Below the pieces are notes generated by a model. The model was not told the DNA's origin. It saw only the letters and a list, made by a program, of their open reading frames with translations, and made no database searches. A stretch of 64,000 bases of DNA, taken from Isoetes taiwanensis (lineage: Eukaryota > Streptophyta > Lycopodiopsida > Isoetales > Isoetaceae). Of the stretch, positions 59,927 through 64,000 are shown one piece after another; within the stretch, counting starts at the first letter, position 1; each line of letters begins with the position of its first letter. A program made the position numbers and the translations under genes. The DNA lies in NCBI GenBank assembly GCA_021234155.1, contig JAJEKV010000025.1, forward strand, positions 3,369,339 to 3,433,338. The letters are read 5' to 3'.

Positions 59927-62500
59927 TCATATCTTTGGGCAACTTTGAAGGGTATGAGATTCATCCTCAATGACTCCCATTTGGCGGCATTGATGAGCAC
60001 ATCTGGCGTGGCTCACCAATCCATCCGCCTGTCTCAATTCCGAAGATGATGTGCCCCCGTATGAATGGAGGCAATGAGTGCGCCTTTTCATGGGCAAGTG
60101 GAGTGCATAAAATAGCATTGTGGGCCTCGTTCCAATGTGGGATTTATGTGCCGGGTAGTGTCTTTGTCTTGACTGTTCAAGGGCATTGGCATCCCAAAGC
60201 TTCTTGAGGAAGCAATCGTCAAGATATTGCCTCAAGATATGGCGATGCGCCTCTGTTTGCACATGTATGCACCTTGTGCTCTGCACATTCCATCTAGCCA
60301 ACCATTGAGCTCTCTTTTCCCTCGGCCGGGCCTTGAGGCGTTGCGGCTCCATTGCCATGATATAAAGCTGGTTTAGGGAGACGGGCATCGTCCATATTGA
60401 CCACCTTACGAAAATAGACAATGTGGCGATCAAGGGCGCCCTCACGAAGAGGCAAGAATCACATCTCCTGGGTAGAATTTGATATGGGACTGTGGACTTC
60501 ACCCCTAGTGCTCATTACTAAGAAGGCTTTACGGACTGCCCAAGTCATTCCAAGTAGCAAGTGATACCACTGGGCCCCATACTTCCACCCTATAAAGGGC
60601 CAGGCCCCACTAAGACCTTGAGCAGGGAACCCCCATTTGTTCTTGGTCTTGCCCATAGTTTTTCCGAGTACGGTGTCAAACGCCGCCAAAATCCACAAAG
60701 CAACAATATAGATCGACGGTTCCTGGCTGTCTTCAATCGAGTTACTTAGCGTGAAGATGTGGTCAATGGTTGAGTGCGGGGTGCGAATCACCGCTCGGTG
60801 AGGGGCCACCTACCTCTGCCCTGCCCAGCCCTCGATTCAATTTTGCTCGAGAATCCCGGCAAGCAATTTTGCAAAACCGGCCCGACCATGATTGTTCGAT
60901 AATTGGTTTCGGGCATGTGGGTCACCCCGCCTTATATATGGGAACAACTTCTGCTATTGGTCCACTGCGGTAGGAAACCTTCTGTAATGCCTTGTTGAAC
61001 AAAGGACACGACTTGGTATTATGGGCTGACCCTGCCCACTTAAGCAATTACGCACGCATACCATCCAAGTCGGGGCTTTCCCATTGGCAAGATCTTTGCA
61101 AGCCTTGTTCTCGTCAGAATATGTGATTTCGGCCTTTGGGCCTTCTTGCAAGGGTAGTCTTTGCATGTGCACCCCCGAGGGTCATTATAGCTATTGTCTC
61201 CGCCGGGAGTGATATTCCTTGTGGGTTGTCTTTGGCTTTCTAAGAACCCTTCGCCAAAAGGTCCTAGGATGGCGTTCGGGGAGGGTAAAACATTTCCCTT
61301 TGATCTTGTTTGCAATGTACACGGCTTTCTTAGCTTTAAGGAAGATCTTGATCTTGTCGACCGCATGTGGGCTTAAAGCGAGTGCCGTGACTTGGCCGGA
61401 GCGGCGTTTGTGTTCCTTGCACTCTGCATCAAACCATTGATTACGTGGGAAGGTTGTGTTCTGGAGGTCCGTCATTGACTTATCCCAAAGCACCTCTCTG
61501 CCTTGATCCTAAAGCACATCGATCGGCCGATCATACTTTGCTCTAGTGTAGGATATTGCAAAATTTCTGCGGAGTCATCTATAAGCATCACAGGCATAAG
61601 CCCTGCATGTTCATAATCCAATGCTTGGTGAGGCATATGAGGAGTTGTTGCAGGGGGTTAGCACAACTTTGCCAAGCCAACTTCAAGTAAAAGTGGTAAG
61701 TTAGTGCGAAGGTCGATCTCTTCATCCCTATTCATTTTTCCCACACGAGAAAGTGCTTGGCGACATACATATCATGCTCATGCACCCGGCACATAGTCCA
61801 CCACACTAGATCGCCCCCCACGGTTTCACGCCTACAAGTGCTCTTGCAGTGGAAGGCACATGCTAGTCCATTGCTGATTACCCGGGTCAAAGATCTTTGC
61901 GAGCAAAAGCAAGCTGTCGACCATAGTGCGTGGCTGATTGTCATCTAATGTCAAGTGGCCAAGCTCCTTGCCCGAGGATGCAAGCTGCAATATATCATCG
62001 ATCAAGGGATCAAATCTCATGGGTTGTTCTAACCCGGTGCGGCGCATTGAAGTCTCGCGGAGGTATGCCATTGCCCAAGCTGCTTATCTTTTTTGTATGT
62101 CATCATATAGATCGACATAGGGGTCAGCCTATCCACATCCAAGTGGGGTGTGATAGAGTTACTTTTCTGCATGTGGAAAGTAGCGGTACGCCACAAAGAG
62201 GGGTCTCTGCTGTGATTTTGCACCACGCACCCACAGTACGGTTGTGCCCATGCGTCTTGAACAAGGAGATTGATTGTGCCAAGGTTGTTGGGTAGTAGCG
62301 GGCAACCCCCCATGCCCGCTTTCTGTGCAATCATTGAAGATTGAGTAGTGCTAGTATCACGGCAAGTCGGGTATCTGTGTCTGCATGCTCCCATGTTTCC
62401 ATGAGGAAGATGAGATCCATATGCGGCAAGCGAGTTGAGACTATCTCCCTTACGCCATGGGAAGCCCAGACAATTCGGGGAGACCATGCGAGGCACAATT
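59927..62500 (-). pseudogene. Endonuclease/RT-type LINE, long decayed copy
   Basis: Read on the minus strand across several frameshifts: endonuclease start (LGFPWRKGDSLNSLAAYG, then DLIFLMETWEHADTDTRLAV, with metal-binding E near 62400), DFNA motif (~62058-62044, normally GDFNAR), the EN-RT linker WFDAECKEHKRR...RHPRTFWRRV (61440-61240), and part of RT (NGKAPTW near 61090; TIDHIFTLSNSIEDSQEPSI and AAFDTV, 60770-60670). A stretch near 60545 repeats linker-type sequence (ATWNDLG). The motif GVRQGCPLSP and the YADD box are missing. The C-terminal part ends with C-x3-C...EDESHTLQSCP (~59990-59930), a zinc-binding motif like that of the LINE at 33600. It is inactive and internally rearranged. Confidence 0.8.
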
Positions 62501-64000
62501 CCTATTTGTTAGGGGCAGCGGTGGAGATTCATGGTGACGGCGAGAAGGGAGGGTGGCGAAGGGGAGCGGCACGAGATGTGCGAACAACGGAAGGTGAGGC
62601 AACTTGAGAGTATGGGGCGTCAGAAAGGTGCTTGAGGCAAGTAGTGGCGGCGGAGAAAGCCGGAGGTTGGGCAAGATTCATGCAAAGATTGGCGGTCTAA
62701 AATTTGCATCTTGCCCTTCAATCAGTCCCTGCGACTCCTCCACAATACGGAATGCTTTTAACTTTGGCCAACTTCGTGCTGCGGTCTTCTTGTTGGGCTG
62801 GGGTCAGGTCTGCGATCAACATACAGGCGATTCCCTTTTTTGCCTACTGGCCCGCGAGGATGGCCATTTTCACTTTCGCATCGTCTCAGTGAGCGTGACC
62901 AGGTGGGAAGCGGTGATGGAGTCTTTGGGACGCCAAGCGTCCTCTGCCCTAATAATGTTCGGCAGCATGGGGAATGTCATTGAGCAAGAATCAACATTTG
63001 GAGCGGTTAATGAGGTCCTCCCTGCCTCTTGTCGGGCCACGTGCCACCACATTGTGGCTTCTCCGCCCTCGGCTCACGGGCTCTCACATTTGTGGGTCAA
63101 TCACCTTTGGCTGCTTGGGGAGTTGTTCTTTGTCGTGAGGGGCATAGAACAGCGTGGCCCTACGTTGGCGGGGGGGTGGCATGAAGCGGCAGGGGAGTGC
63201 GATGGTAAACGGCCACAGGCGCCTTCTGGAACTCTTGGCGGAGTGGGGCTAGCGTGGCGGTATAGTGGTCTCTCCGCTACGCCCGGGAGCAGCTCTCTTT
63301 GAAATAGTTCTTTGCCTTGTCCAATTCCATGCAGTTGCAATTGCTCATGAGCATCTGCATTGAGCCCTTGCCTCGTTTCAGCAATGTTTGCCCTCATCAC
63401 GCATCTTACGATCTTGGGCTGCGGGCTATGCTCGATTTACACTGGCGAGAGTCCACCATAGGGTTCATTGCGGATAGATGAGGCCACTTCTTGTGTCGAC
63501 CCTACTTTGAAGGGCTCTCAATTGTAGGGCTCTCTTCAAAGACACGGACTTTTTGCATCCACGATAGCGGCCTCCTCAAAATGACCTCGGGATCGAAGGC
63601 GGAGATGGTTACCATTGTCTCTGCTCAACACGTTGTTTGTCACGTGTCCCATGGTTTCCATGGCGGTGTACAAAAAGGAATCTATGCGAACTGCATGTCG
63701 TAAGACTCTTCTTATCATACGCCTTTGAGTGCACTAGTAGAAGGCCATCTTCAGTCGTATCTTGGTCTCCATCTTTGGAAACCTATTTTCATTGCCAAGA
63801 TAACCCGGTGCCTCTTGAGCAATTTGGGTGAGAAAGAAGCATTAAGTAATGATGGCATTGCTTACTTTCTTATGTACTATATAAAATGCCCTTGTGGGCT
63901 TTTGTGCTCTGTAAAGGGTGAGGTGCAAAGGCGTGGTGGTGGGCAGGCCCGGGGAGGCGATGAGTCCTTTGCCAAGCGCCGTGCATCGAAGCCCTTACAT
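62501..64000 (-). other. Possible 5' region / ORF1 of the preceding LINE
   Basis: GC-richer sequence directly upstream (minus strand) of the endonuclease. Minus frames are Pro-rich (62674-62450) or Gln/Glu-rich (63400-63101), as ORF1 proteins often are, but no zinc knuckle or RRM is visible. A 232-codon plus-strand frame (62604-63302) is more likely the antisense shadow of this GC-rich stretch. Confidence 0.3.

Noticed and set aside
62604-63302. 232-codon plus-strand frame
   Set aside because: It is antisense to what is probably the 5' part of a LINE; GC-rich composition keeps it open and no motif supports it.

Overview
This window looks like a transposon-rich stretch of a land-plant nuclear genome. 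Plant markers include a pentatricopeptide (PPR) array with an E-type C-terminus, R2R3-MYB genes with the usual two-intron layout, a Ty1/copia element primed by a tRNA-Met-type PBS, a Mutator-like transposase remnant and a mitochondrial uL11 gene. The mix of LINE types, a Replitron-like HUH remnant, short host introns (about 70-120 bp) and very long microsatellites suggests a seed-free plant such as a fern. That assignment is inference and was not tested.

Host genes. (1) A seven-exon MRT4 ribosome-assembly-factor gene (14245-15448, +); a 29-bp tandem duplication changes its last codons. (2) Two R2R3-MYB paralogues in opposite orientation, 36582-37391 (-) and 56721-57547 (+), with identical exon phases, and a third decayed copy at 51722-52068 (+). 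(3) A mitochondrial ribosomal protein uL11 gene or pseudogene with one frameshift (30055-30527, -). (4) A broken PPR gene (7812-10260, +) carrying a 235-bp inverted-repeat element flanked by a 9-bp target duplication. (5) A frameshifted F-box gene (16266-16877, -).

Mobile DNA. A nearly intact, apparently young copia element (17129-22650, -) has one unbroken 1421-residue gag-pol frame. Several LINE lineages are present as fragments: ORF1 at 439-1041; a 5'-truncated endonuclease-type RT at 32055-33939; tail pieces at 34215-35480; L1-type pieces at 39033-42000 and 45893-48180; and a long decayed copy at 59927-62500. Ty3/gypsy is represented by a gag piece (2184-2882) and an RT piece (42340-43048). 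MULE (about 4440-4830) and Helitron-like (26267-26296) traces also occur. A decayed Replitron-like HUH endonuclease lies at about 53650-55350 (-).

The most striking pattern is a set of short retroelement 3' ends that share a core close to GGACGATAAAA or GGACGTTAAAA. Each is followed directly by a short tandem repeat, and the repeat unit differs from copy to copy (ATCTGT, ATCTTT, CCTT, CTTC, AATTC, ATTCTC, ATCT, CT). LINE 3' ends in the window have a similar layout. This suggests a LINE/SINE partnership whose reverse transcription seeds microsatellites, which would help explain the long (ATCT)n and (CT)n tracts here.

Most remaining sequence is AT-rich intergenic DNA in which I see no supportable gene.
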